Of a stretch of DNA of 64,000 nucleotides, positions 51,008 through 62,488 are shown one piece after another. Position 1 is the stretch's first letter, and every line of letters begins with the position of its first letter. The notes under the pieces are model-generated. The model was not told the origin of the DNA. It worked only from the letters and a program-made list of their open reading frames with translations, and made no database searches. A program made the translations under genes and the position numbers. Source of the DNA: Argyresthia goedartella (taxonomy: Eukaryota; Arthropoda; Insecta; Lepidoptera; Argyresthiidae); contig OX463827.1 of assembly GCA_949825045.1 (NCBI GenBank), forward strand, positions 5,850,501-5,914,500, read 5' to 3'.

Positions 51008-52874
51008 CTGGAACAAATGGAGCAATCATATGAATAGGAAATGGTAAGATTACCTGATTAACGATCATATCGATGAGCTAGGTTAAAACACTAGGAGCAA
51101 GATAGACAAGTCGGCGTAGTTTCGAAATAATCAACAGACTAATGAACAGTACTGGGCAGTGTAATGTCGTTTGTACAGTAAAAGTTGAAATAAGTACAAT
51201 AAGTTTAGCTAAACACAGTTCCGGCAAGCCTCTGTGAAGGTTACAAGACTCGATTAGCCTTAATTTTAATTGAACAATAACAAAAGAAATACGTCCTTAC
51301 GGAGTTAACGCCCATGGAAACGCCTGGGACGAACGTTTCAGAGTGATAAACACGGAAGCATTTGTAACCACACTACACTGCTATAATTAAATAATTAGCA
51401 AAACCGCTTGTCTTACTAATTCTCTGGTTAGCTTTATTTCAAAATACGTTTCTCATCCCATTCATTACAAAAAATAAATTCGCGCAACCGCACTCGCCGC
51501 CTCACCACGCCTTTAATGCCATGTCCACATATTTGTTGTTCAACTGCCAAAACACAAAACAGTTTTTTCAAAAGACATCTATTTTGTACGCGGCAGGTAA
51601 AGCTAGCGCTAGCCTTTTTCATTTGGTCGTAGTATGGAAGCGGAAATTTGCACATGTGTGCTAGCAGCTTTATATGTTTACAAAAATAAAACCGTGCTTT
51701 ATCGAAATATTGAGACAGCACTATTGACCATAGACATTTTTTTTGTTTGCCTCCTTTCAGGGAATAATGTACTCTATACTCTGTGGTCAGGGCTACGGTC
51801 CCTGGCTACGTACGGTGCTCTACTGCTCTAGGCCATACCACACTGTCTGTTGTTATGTGATCTTTTTTTAGTCTTCATAAATGTTATCTATCATTCAGTG
51901 TCTTCTTTTCCAATAATAATGATAGTCTCTTCAAGGCCACATGGCCATGCCCTAAATTTGTTTTATTTCGATTTTCTCTATAGCATTATTCAATATCTTC
52001 TTTCGAAGATCAGCTGAAGGTGACCATAGACAGTAAGAAATGTTTGATTTCCAACGGCTTACAAAATATGGCGCGCTTTTTCCATATACCAAAATCACGC
52101 GTGTCTGTTATTTATGGTACATAGCGTACACATGGTGAATTAATGGCCTTTTTTATGGCCTTAAATAGGGCACAATCAGAGCAAATAGAAAAAAAATGTG
52201 CCTCATTTCATCAGTTAAAGAAATAATGACCATTCTTTGTGTGTACGTTGTTATATAAATGGCAAACATCCAAGATATGAATTTAAAACACAAAAATAGT
52301 GCCCTCACAGTATAAAGTTACACGATGGAGATAGATATCGAACAATTTTAACAACTCACGAGCCGGCGGCTGCTTACTTACACATATAGTACAAGTAGAA
52401 GGCGACCTTTTGCAATTATGAATGCTACGCTATATCAAAAAATTGTAAGTCAAATAGTGCCTCAACCAGTCCCAAACATTATGGGAATTCACAGTAGAAC
52501 ATAATAAAAATAAAATTTAAAGTTCTAGGAACAAACCAAGTGTTGTAAAGGCGTATACAAAAATGTTGTTTTAATATTTCAATTACGGACCATGGACTCT
52601 GAATCTTTCACAGGTAAATATTATACTGTGATATTTGTTTGTAACTGAAATGTCATTCTACTGCGATTAGATGTAATGTTAATGGTGTAGAATTCTTCTG
52701 CGACCTTGCCATTAAAATTGTAAGATAAGTAAATGTAACCTGGCTAATAAAATAGCTTTATTAGTTAGAAAGTTAAAAAAATTAATAATAAGTACTGTGA
52801 TCCGGTCCATTACCGCGTCTACGCACAAGGCAACGTGATTTTGAACATGGTAATAAAATTCACAACCTATAACG
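51008..52874. other. Upstream region of Mcr, promoter expected but not located
   Basis: No recognised exon or core promoter. Two ORFs at 51434-51831 (95 and 65 codons, opposite strands) have no motifs. 52090-52420 shares phrases with 59235-59410 (aataatggtcattatttctt region, inverse), so it is partly repeat. Confidence 0.4.
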
Positions 52875-52904
52875 GGATATGGCATTTCTAGAAATGCCAT
52901 ATCC
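52875..52904. repeat. Perfect 30-bp palindrome
   Basis: ggatatggcatttct followed directly by its complement agaaatgccatatcc, with no spacer. Confidence 0.95.
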
Positions 52905-53015
52905 TCACAGAGCGACTAGTTTAAATAAGTGATTTTCTGACAGCTAATCAAAAACAAAAAATAGTTCCTAAAGCTGCGATTGACGTCTTGGCTGTTTTAA
53001 ATTGGGAAACATTAA

Positions 53016-55690
53016 ACTGCACATCAAAAATACTGATATACACAGCAAATATCAGGGCAAAATGCTGCGGTAGCTTAGGTGAAGGTAAAGGGTGTGAGCA
53101 AAGCGAAGCCCCCGTTATCCTTCGTGTTAGGTTGAACTGCAGACCAGTAACTTTGAAGAAAATGGAAAAATTTCGTAGTGGACTAGTGTCAAGTCTACCG
53201 TTAACACCTTACTGTGAAGATCCGAACACATTATATTCCAGCTTCTTCAAATCTGTATCTGCGGAATTTGAAAAGGTTTTCAATGTGACAAAAGTGAGAC
53301 CGGACAACAAATCAAAATTCTCTGAATGGGCAACAGAGGATTTAAGACAGAGCAGGTCCAGACTATATGAATTGTATGAGCAAAAATCCTATGATCACAG
53401 TCCTGAGTTTAACGTCTTTGTCAAAAATTATTCTAAAAATTTTAGGAAAAACTGCCACAAAGCCAAGTGCCTACATCTTAACAATAAAATCAAAGCTTCT
53501 GGCGACAAAATTAAAACTACATGGAACATTATTAAAAAAGAGACAGGCAAGGTTAGGTCTAGTGAATCTAGTTTTAATTTAAAAGTTAACGACCAATTAC
53601 TCTCATCAAACGAGGACGTTGCTAGTTTGAAAAGTTCTTCAGTACCATACCAATAATAACAACAGAAGCACTACCATCCTCTTCCGAAAAGTCTTTAGAT
53701 TACTTGGTTGAAAATGTGCCTCAACACAAGGATGGCTTTAACTTCAAGCCAATAGGCTCTATAACTATAGTTAAAACATTTAAACTTCTTAGCATGAAAA
53801 AGACTGAAGATTTATGGGGCATGTCGGTTAACGTGGTTAAATCAGTAATCGATGTGATTGCACCATACATGGCAATCACATTCAATAGTTGTATAGCAAA
53901 CGGAGTATTTCCTGACCTCATGAAAATGAGCAGAATAATACCACTTTTCAAATCCGGTAGTAAACAAGACCCTGCCAACTTCAGACCTGTATCTGTATTG
54001 CCAGTGTTGAGCAAGGTGTTTGAAAAGGTCATATTGAGTCAACTACTCTCTCACTTCAATGCATCTGGGCTACTCCACAAAAAACAGTTCGGATTCACTA
54101 AAGGCAGATCAACAACAGACGCCGGAGTAGCGCTAGTAGAACACATTTATAGTGCGTGGGAAGGATCACAGGATGCGGTTGGTATTTTCTGTGATCTTTC
54201 CAAGGCCTTTGACTGTGTGGACCATCAAACTCTTTTGCTCAAACTTGACACTAGGGTATCAAAGATAATGCGTTAAAATTAATGGAATCTTATTTAATGG
54301 AAAGATTACTAAAAGTAGATATAAACGGATGCAAGTCCACTGGAACCCATATGAATATTGGTGTACCCCAGTGTTCTATCTTAGGTCCGTTCCTTTTCTT
54401 AGTGTACATGAATGACCTGCCTTATATGGTGAAAAAAATGACTCAGATTTGCTTATGACACATCTATTATTTTCAAGGTGAAAAGACAAGAAGAAATTCT
54501 AGACGACGCAAATAGTAAACTCTCTCATGTGTTAAGTTGGTTCAATGTAAACAACCTGTTATTAAACTCAAAGAAGACGAAATGTATCAAATTTTGTTTG
54601 CCTAATGTACGACAGGTTGAAAGCAGTGTTAGAATAGGATCTGAAAGATTGGACCTCGTTGAAGACACAATCTTTCTCGGAATCACTATAGATTCGAAAC
54701 TTCAATGGGGTCCTCACATAACTACTCTCGCACGAAGACTTAGCTCAGCCGCTTTTGCGGTCAGACAAATCAGATATCTTACAGATGTTGAAGCTGCCAG
54801 ATTGGTTTACTTTGGTTATTTTCACAGTATTATGTCTTATGGAATATTGCTCTGGGGGAGAGCAGCAGATATAAATACGATATTTTTCTTACTAAAAAGA
54901 GCGATCAGGGCGATATATCAATTAGATGCTAGAGAATCATTAAGAGAAAAATTCAAAGAAATTAATATACTTACGGTTACCTGTCAATATATATACGAGA
55001 ATATCATGCATGTAAGAAAAAACATAGCTTTATTTAAAATTGTAGGTGATAGCCATACAATTAACACTAGAAATAAAAATAGGTTAGAACTACCATTATT
55101 TAGACTAAGTAAAGTAGGCACATCATTCATGGGGCACTGTATTCGCTTCTACAATAAAATGCCACAGGAATCATTGATCCTTCCTGAAAAGAGGTTCAAA
55201 AACTATGTTAAAAATGAGCTGATAAGAAAGTCCTATTATAGTATTAAGGAATACTTAGATGACAAAACTGCACGGTCCATACCATCTCAGCGCACAGAAA
55301 TTCGACGAGGGGCGATGGATCAAGTCTATCACTCGCCGGCGAATTTCCTTAGACCGAAACCAGTACCTGTTGTAGTCACTTTTAAAAAAAAAAGGTATGG
55401 GGGAGTTTCTTGCCGTTTCTTCTTAACCCCGAGGCCTACCTTCCGAAACGGTGGTCTTTTTTTATATAAAAAAAAATGACTTGTAGTTATAAGTAAGTAT
55501 AATTTTGACGTTGAATAAGATAATTTATTTATATTCAATAAAAAAAAATTACTCAATGACTCATGCAAGAATTACAAAAAATACTTAAAACATAAACTTG
55601 AGTACACATAAATTATTTTAAACCAAAATATTTAAAAAGTGTTTTTTCTGATCCTTTCTTGCTGTGAAAATCAGTATTTTTGATGTGCGA
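53016..55690 (+). mobile_element. TTAA MITE with nested LINE insertion
   Basis: TTAA at 53012-53015 and 55691-55694. The left terminus ctgcacatcaaaaatactga pairs with the inverse of the right, cgcacatcaaaaatactgat. MITE sequence runs to about 53137 and resumes at about 55558 (atgcaagaattacaaaaaat), where the same family at 22078-22309 has the two halves joined. The LINE sits between. Confidence 0.85.
53138..55557 (+). mobile_element. Jockey-like LINE, 5'-truncated, inside a MITE
   Basis: It starts in the linker (RPVTLKKMEKFRSGLVSSLP). RT part 53704-54276 includes IIPLFKSGSKQDPANFRPVS and [14 protein letters not shown] frameshift follows, with [14 protein letters not shown] (Gly to Cys in a core motif). 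FADD is lost in a second frameshift near 54440. The C-terminal part is 54478-55479 ([20 protein letters not shown]). Ends in an A-rich tail near 55550. Confidence 0.93.
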
Positions 55691-55694
55691 TTAA

Positions 55695-56344
55695 ATACTA
55701 GCCTTTTTAATTTCGCTTTGTGGACGGTAGTGTCGTGAAAACAGAATGGGACAGAGTAATCTTTATAAATATAGCTCTGTCCCGTTCTGGTGTTACGATG
55801 ATACCGTTCATAATACGAGAATAAAAACAGCTATTCTCATTCCCACTAATCTATATAGTCTTTCGTTTCTCCTATTGTTACGCGAATGATTGCTCTCCTG
55901 TTTTCCTCTGTTTTGTGATTCTTAAGACGACCGTGGCTATTCTTTTGGACTTTTGTGGCATCTTTCCACTCTGGCTGTCAAAATGCGTCTCGGCGACTGC
56001 TGCCTTGAACTAATAAAATCCATCTCTCGTCAACAATATCAAGTGAGTTGTTTGGGACTACTTTATTTGAGTTGGTGAAAAATGCCCTATTCCACAAATT
56101 TTGTAGATATCTATATACAGTTTCTTTTATCTCTAATACTTTTTATAATATGTTTACGTACCTATGGTATTGTAAAGACGGAAAATAAACTAAGGAAATT
56201 AACATCCAATGCACTTCTATTCATATCTGTACTTTTTATATAGTTAAAAATTAATTATTATGTTTTATTACGAATCCTCATGTTTTGGGACTGGCTGAGG
56301 AACTATTAATATGCATAAATGCAAAAGGTCGCCTTCTACTTGCA
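55695..56344. other. Intergenic, nothing recognised
   Basis: No supported ORF; no repeat matched elsewhere. Confidence 0.5.
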
Positions 56345-56524
56345 CTATTATGTGTAGGTATGTAGTCCACGAACAGCACCTAGCCTAGTCCACGAAGAAC
56401 ACCTACGACTTAGCAGCCTACTGGGATGCTGGGATGTATACAGGACTTTTTTAATAGAAAATCACTGGAATGTTTATTAATATTAGGCTATCTACGTAAT
56501 TATGTGTAATACTTACGTACATAG

Positions 56525-56970
56525 AGCCTGGCTGTTTGAACGAGAATTATTCAGTAAAAAAATCGACCAATTTTTTTTTACTTGATCACATCCAGTAAGT
56601 ATATATATATATATATATATCTTTATAACTACTATCAAATCTTTCACTACAAACCTTCATTAGTAAAGTGTACCGTTTGTAGTAATCGTGCATTCCTTTA
56701 AACGAGAATTGTTTAGTGAAAATACTCCCAATCAAGTTTTTCTCGACCTTATCTCTTCTAATCAAGTTTTTTTCAACTACTATCAAAAGTTCTTTTACTA
56801 AAAACCTTCCTCTGATCATTATTACGTTTGTTATAATCGTATATCTGTTTGAACGAGAATTATTCAGTAAAAATACGACCAAACAACTTTTTTTTACTGT
56901 ATGACTTCCGATATAATATATATTTTTACAACTACTATAAAAAATTCTTCCACTGCAAACCTCTACCAGG
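56525..56970. repeat. Diverged tandem repeat, about 130-160 bp, three units
   Basis: Each unit has aacgagaatt(a/g)tt(c/t)agt, then cgacc, then actactatcaaa and cactacaaacct-like phrases. An (AT)n run is at 56599-56621. Confidence 0.75.
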
Positions 56971-57929
56971 GGGGGTCTCACGTCTCACTGTACAGTTTAG
57001 GTACGTTCGACCAGCCAACCCGATGGCCGGACCGACGAAATTCAGTTATGTTGCCGCTCGCTTGGCTGGCAGTCGCGTCGCGCGCTAGCCGCTCCTCATC
57101 AGCAACTTTTCAGTGATTTTTGCAACAACAATGACTAGTACTTATATCTAACATTTTAGGGTGTCTAAACGAATTGTTCACAAATAAAATTCGATTCCTT
57201 TTTAATTGAATACCTTTTTGTTTAACAAAAATTAAACACTTTAGACCCAGTATAAAACAAATGACAATTACATAAGTAAGGAGGTAGGTACCTAACCTAC
57301 CTAGCCTTAGAATTTACCAATAGCCTGAATAAGTACTAATAACACCTCTCTTGGATAGAGTGGACTAAAATTGAATACCTTGCTTAATCAATTCTACCGT
57401 TTATATCAATCGATAGGCCTTCGTGATAGAATTTAAGTCATACAAATGGCTTTGGAAAAATCCTCATTTTTTTTTCTGTTTTACTACTAACCAATTAACT
57501 TGCACTACTAACGATTAGTCATAAAAAAATCGGGGGCTAAGATTTATTTTATCATAATATATATTTTTTTGAATTATTTATTACTAACGATAACTGTTTT
57601 ACTACTATCCACTTCATATCTATATCTTTCGCAAAACGCAACAAAAAATATATTTTTTAATGTCGGGTGCCAAGTTCACACAGCAACATATCCTCATATT
57701 TTAAGATTATGTAGGTACTTACTTCCCTACTTACTCAATGTACTATTTAATATTTTTTTATACTAACTATAATATAATAACTACATTGACGAGTAATTGA
57801 CAATCATGAATAAATGAAATATTGAACATACGAAATCTGTCTACGCGACATTTATTAATCTTACCAAATAATATTTTGATTTTCAATTTTCAAACTCAAA
57901 CTCAAATATTTCTGCATTTTTTCCCCAAG

Positions 57930-58095
57930 TAAAGTCAAAGTCAAAGTCAAAGTATTATATTACTGTAGATATTTACATATACTTAGCAAACGTCATTTTT
58001 TGCCTCTTCTCTACATTGGACCACTGTGGGAGAAGAAGGGCGTAGAAACTCCCACAGATTGATTTTTAGATCTCTTTTAAAGATAGGTTGTCTCA
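57930..58095 (-). mobile_element. LINE 3' end fragment, (TTTGAC)n tail
   Basis: agtcaaagtcaaagtcaaag followed by the same 3' UTR as 46390-46515. Confidence 0.88.
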
Positions 58096-58649
58096 GATTA
58101 ATAATTACCGTCATAGTGATCTTTATTATTTTTCCTTTTTAAATGTCTAGACACATTCCGTATGTACCTACGTAAGTTAAGTATGGGTAATTAATAAACA
58201 TTCTAATGATTTTTATCTTTTCTTTAATAACGTCCCGTATACATCCCAGTAGGCTGCTAAGTTGTAGGTGCTCTTTGTGGAAAAAAATGCAAAAATAAAT
58301 TTTAGTCCACGAATAGCACCTGGGTGCTCTTCGTGCACTACCTCATTTTATTTTTATTTTATTTTACATTTTTAGGAGAGGTAATAGCTTTACTCACTAA
58401 ATGCTAAACACTATACTAACTAAAGAGCTAATAATAACCTCCCACAATTATTTTACTACACGCAAAACGTTCTTGCATCGAAGTTTTAAATAAATGTAAA
58501 GAATCACACAAAGAATTTGTAAAAATACACCTAACTTTTTAGTCAGAACTACACGCTGAAGTACAATTATGTGATTTAGGAAAATATCTACTTACAGCAA
58601 TATCAGAAAATAATAATATGAAGATATCATTTTTCATTAAACAGTAATA

Positions 58650-59215
58650 CAATCAACAGTCAAACACACCACTACTTCACCCAGAATTGTCCAAAGATGT
58701 TAAAAATTTACGAATCATATGCTGGTCTGTGTATGAGCCCTTAATGTTTGCGCACTGCTCCAGAATATATCAATGTCATCATTATAATCTTCATCAACAC
58801 CGTCAGCACCGTTGTCGCCACTGTCACCGAGACGGTTAAAAGTAGAACACGCTCTTATCAAGGAGTTCTCTCTGTAATTGCTATGCACGAGAGGTAATTG
58901 GAACAACTGTCGTCTACGAACTTTACGACTAGGGACCTTAAACCTAATTTTACCAAGCAGCGATGGACAGTCAACAGTGCCCTTAACTATTTTCATCAGG
59001 AATACCATATCTGAGACATCCCTTTGAAATTTCAGTGGTAACAAATGTAAACGTGCACAGCGATACTCATAGCCATAGAGAAACTTATTAATACTCTCAT
59101 AGCTGAGCTTGGGCATCTTGAAATTAAAGCCGATATATCTTGTAAATTTCTTCTGAATCCGTTCAAGTCTATTGATTTGATGTAGACGTCGTAGCACGGG
59201 AAATGTACGCTATCT
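58650..59215 (-). mobile_element. LINE C-terminal RT fragment
   Basis: The 160-codon ORF 58715-59197 reads RLERIQKKFTRYIGFNFKMP, then RDVSDMVFLMKIVKGTVDCP and NSLIRACSTFNRL, the C-terminal domain of a different LINE type from those above. Truncated upstream. Confidence 0.85.
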
Positions 59216-59860
59216 AAACGCCGGCTTCTGATTTGTTTAAATGTAGAGTTCGATATCTCCATTCTATAAATTTGCACAGTGAGGACACTTTTAAAGCACT
59301 ATTTTTGTGCGTTAAATTCCTATCCGATGTTTGCCGTTTATACAAACGGTGTGGGGTCCGCTAGCGCTACCGTTACGGTAGCGTACACACAAATAATGGT
59401 CATTATTTCTTGAACTAGTGAGGCACTATTTTTTATATTTGCACTATTTATGGGCATAAAAACGATTCGTAAATTCATCATGTGTACGCTACCATAACGA
59501 CACGAATCATGCTGCCGCTGATGCTTTCAGCCTTTCACACGGGGACAGATCCGTCAGTGAGCGATACTTTAGTGCTACTGTGTGACGTAAACGCCCACTG
59601 CTCTAAGCCTCTTCACTTCTGTCTGGATCTGGATACAGTTTGCGCCAAAATGGCTGAGCGAGCTGTCACCTCTTTCTTGACACACAACACCCCACCTCGC
59701 CCTATGCGAGAAAGAGAGGTCACACTCGCTCAGAGCCAAAGAATCTTGGAGCGGCTTTCACCTAATGGGGGTAGTATATTTAAACGTAAGCCTGAATCCA
59801 GTTTTATTTAGCGTGGCTAAATTCTGGCTTCGCCAACCTGAATTGATGAAAAGCGACAAA
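59216..59860. other. Intergenic, repeat-derived in part
   Basis: 59235-59410 resembles the inverse of 52190-52345. 59660-59745 matches 27665-27745. A 109-codon ORF (59482-59811) is without motif. Confidence 0.45.
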
Positions 59861-60400
59861 AAACCGGCCAAGTGCGAGTCGGACTCGCGCACGAAGGGTT
59901 CCGTACCATTATCTATAAAAACGCCAAAAAAACACGTTTGTTGTATGAGAGCCCCTTAAATATTAATTTTAAAGTGAATAATATAACGCAATATTCTGTG
60001 AATATTTCAAGCTGTGCAGTTTGCTAGCGAGTGTTGCTTGTTGCCGTCATCAATATCGAGCAAAAATCACGTTCGTTGTATGGGGAGCCCACTTAAATAT
60101 TTATTTGAGTCTGTTTTTTAGTACATACCTATTTGTTGTCATAACGGCATGAAAATTTCAACTCTCACGGTTCATGAAGGCCTGTGGCCTAATTCTGTAC
60201 TGGGGATTGCATCGCGATCGCTTCGAGGAGCGCGGAATGCCGTGTTGAGCTTGTCGGCGGCACCTATTTTACTTGGAGACTGTCAAATGCGGCGTTTCGC
60301 GCCCATCAGAGCGATCGCGATGCAATCTGGGCCCCAGGTGACAGACAGCGGAGTCTTAGTAATAGGGTCCCGTTTTTAACCTTTCGGTACGGAACCCTAA
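59861..60400. repeat. Dispersed lepidopteran-type repeat (CGGCCAAGTGCGAGTCGGAC)
   Basis: Starts ccggccaagtgcgagtcgga and holds gggttccgtacc; ends ggtacggaaccctaa, an inverted counterpart of that phrase. About 540 bp, non-coding; I recognise the opening phrase as common in moth genomes. Confidence 0.7.
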
Positions 60401-61784
60401 CAATGAGCGCGACTAGCTAGGCTTCGTCTGACGAAATTTCTGAATTGCGCGCGACTAGAATACTAAACAGCAACTTGAAAACCTTAATTCCCAGTAACAT
60501 AAAATACAAAACAAGAGGCTTCGCTTTATCTTTCATCTACCCTGCTGACCCACCACTTCGCCGACATTGGCTAAAGCAGTGACTAAAAGCATTCAGTAAT
60601 TTCAGTCGCGCAATTCAGTATTTTAGCGCTCATTCAAGAAATTCCGTTGTACATGGTCATTCTCTCAATTGGTTTTTTTAGTCGGTCGTTTTATTACTTC
60701 CTATTAATTTATTAGTGGGCCTTCCTCGGCTCCTCATAGCGTAGATGGAAAACTTATCGGGATGGTTTTCTAGAAAGTGTTGGTGGCGCTCAAAAACGTC
60801 ATGCCACCACTGAGGGTTTCAGCATAAATGGCACTTTCTTGGATTTTCCACTGGGTCTATCTGTAACTCTACAGGGGATATCGCGTATTCTTCTCAATTT
60901 TCTTTTCTCCCAGGTTGAAACAATAGATGAAGGACAATTAATTTTACATAAGTTTATTACAGGAAACGATATTCAAGTTATACAAACGTGTATGCTTACA
61001 CAAGGAATCAAAGGGGTAACAAAATAAAAAATATTCTGATTGACGAAACTCTAATAACCACAGAATTCTCCACAAAGTGTTGTATGCAGGACTTCATAAA
61101 CAAAGGAATCGGTGAAAAAAACTGAAATAAATTCGTCTAGTTAAGGACACTATCAATAAGTGTTGTGACCGCATATAGGGATAATGTAGGAAACTAAAAA
61201 ACTGGTTCATCTTTAACACGTCCACACGTCAGGTAGGAAGCTCCCGGGCTCTGTTCTTCACTGAAAAACGCAACATATACCGCCAGCATCCAATTTATCT
61301 TTTGACAAAAAAATCTGTACAAAATATATTAAATATATACTCTGTATGCTAAAAACTGTTATCTGTTACGCTACTACTTCCTCAAGTTCCCCCATCACGA
61401 TTAATTATTATTTTAATGATTAAAAACACAATAACTCCGTCTTGTCTTGCTATCATCGCAGCGAGAACAAACATTAAACCTATCTCGAGCGAGGCCCACC
61501 GACACCGGCGCAGGACTCGACCCGGCGCCCATGTCGGCGGGAGGCTTATATACAAGTCAACATTAAAAACTCATTCTCGTACTCCATTTATCAGTCACAA
61601 AAATACCGTTGCTATTATTGATTGTATAATTTATCAGTTGCGTGAGAAATTTCATACAGTCGTGTGGTCTTACGATCTAGAGCGGCTCGGGGAGGCCTCG
61701 CGCCTCCTTTGCTTATCGTCCGTGCGTGGCATTAGGTCCATAATATACAATAGTTATAGTATAGGCGTGTGTCGCTCGCGGTGG
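60401..61784. other. 3' flank of CNBP, likely including its 3' UTR
   Basis: No ORF with support. The CNBP 3' UTR must start at 61784 and run left; I could not fix its poly(A) site. Confidence 0.45.
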
Positions 61785-62488
61785 TTAGTTGCGCTCGGCC
61801 TCGTCGCAGTCGCGAGAGATGTGTCCCGGCTTGCCGCACACGTAGCAGGTCTTGGTGCCGTCAGGACAGTTGCGGCTGATGTGGCCGGACTTGTTGCAGT
61901 TGTAGCATGTCTGGCCGGAGGAGGACTCGCGCCCGCCCTCGGGGCAGTTCCGCGCGATGTGCCCCGTCTTGTTACAGTTGTAGCACGACGGCTCGTCGGG
62001 GCTCTGCGCGCACTCGCGCGCTATATGCCCGGTACCGTTACATCTGCAACAAAAATTATACAAGCGGGTTATTAATAGTTGCATGCAACTTGAGCTCATA
62101 GAGGAACATCAGGATATCGCGAGAGGGAATGCGGGAGACGGGGTTAGAGAGCTGTTTCAGCATCCGACCTTTCTGCACTATATTGAATATGAATCCTATT
62201 AGTGGTAAACCTTCGTACATCACACATTTCTCTTCTGATAAGAATGCAGTGATATATGTATATACCTGTAGCAACGGTCGGCTTCTTCCTTGCAGTCGCG
62301 CGCAAAGTGGCCGGTGCGGTTGCACTTGAAGCACTTCTCACGCTGGCGGCTAAAGCCCGAGTCGCGGCCGGAGTCGCCGCGGCTGTCGCGGCCGCCGCCA
62401 CCACCGCCGCCGGTGGAGCCCCCAGTGGTGCACTCGCGGGCGAAGTGCCCGGTGCGGTTACATTTGTAGCACACGCTCGAACTCATTG
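61785..62488 (-). CDS. CNBP: CNBP-like CCHC zinc-knuckle nucleic-acid-binding protein
   Basis: Two coding exons, 62266-62486 (ATG at 62486) and 61785-62043, joined over a 222-nt GT/AG intron: 159 residues plus stop. Six zinc knuckles of form C-x2-C-x4-H-x4-C are visible ([84 protein letters not shown]). A Gly/Arg/Ser-rich linker with a run of seven Gly separates knuckles 1 and 2, as in CNBP. The family binds G-rich single-stranded DNA and RNA and affects translation. Length and knuckle number fit the insect form (vertebrate CNBP has seven). An acceptor (TTCCAG) two bases before the ATG implies an upstream 5' UTR exon, which I could not locate. It lies about 11 kb upstream of Mcr on the same strand, with no sign of joint control. 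Confidence 0.92.

Larger units (their letters stand above)
56345..58335. mobile_element. About 2-kb segment with about 110-bp inverted ends
   Basis: Left arm 56345-56452 (ctacgacttagcagcctact then gggatgtatacaggac) and right arm 58225-58335 (gtcccgtatacatcccagta then ggctgctaagttgtaggtgc) are inverse copies; both also hold gtccacga(a/g)...gcacct. Inside: a threefold diverged repeat (56530-56970, containing an AT microsatellite at about 56600) and a LINE tail at 57930-58095. No transposase is visible. Confidence 0.7.

Noticed and set aside
51434..51831. Possible small genes upstream of Mcr
   Set aside because: Short, overlapping on opposite strands, no motif.
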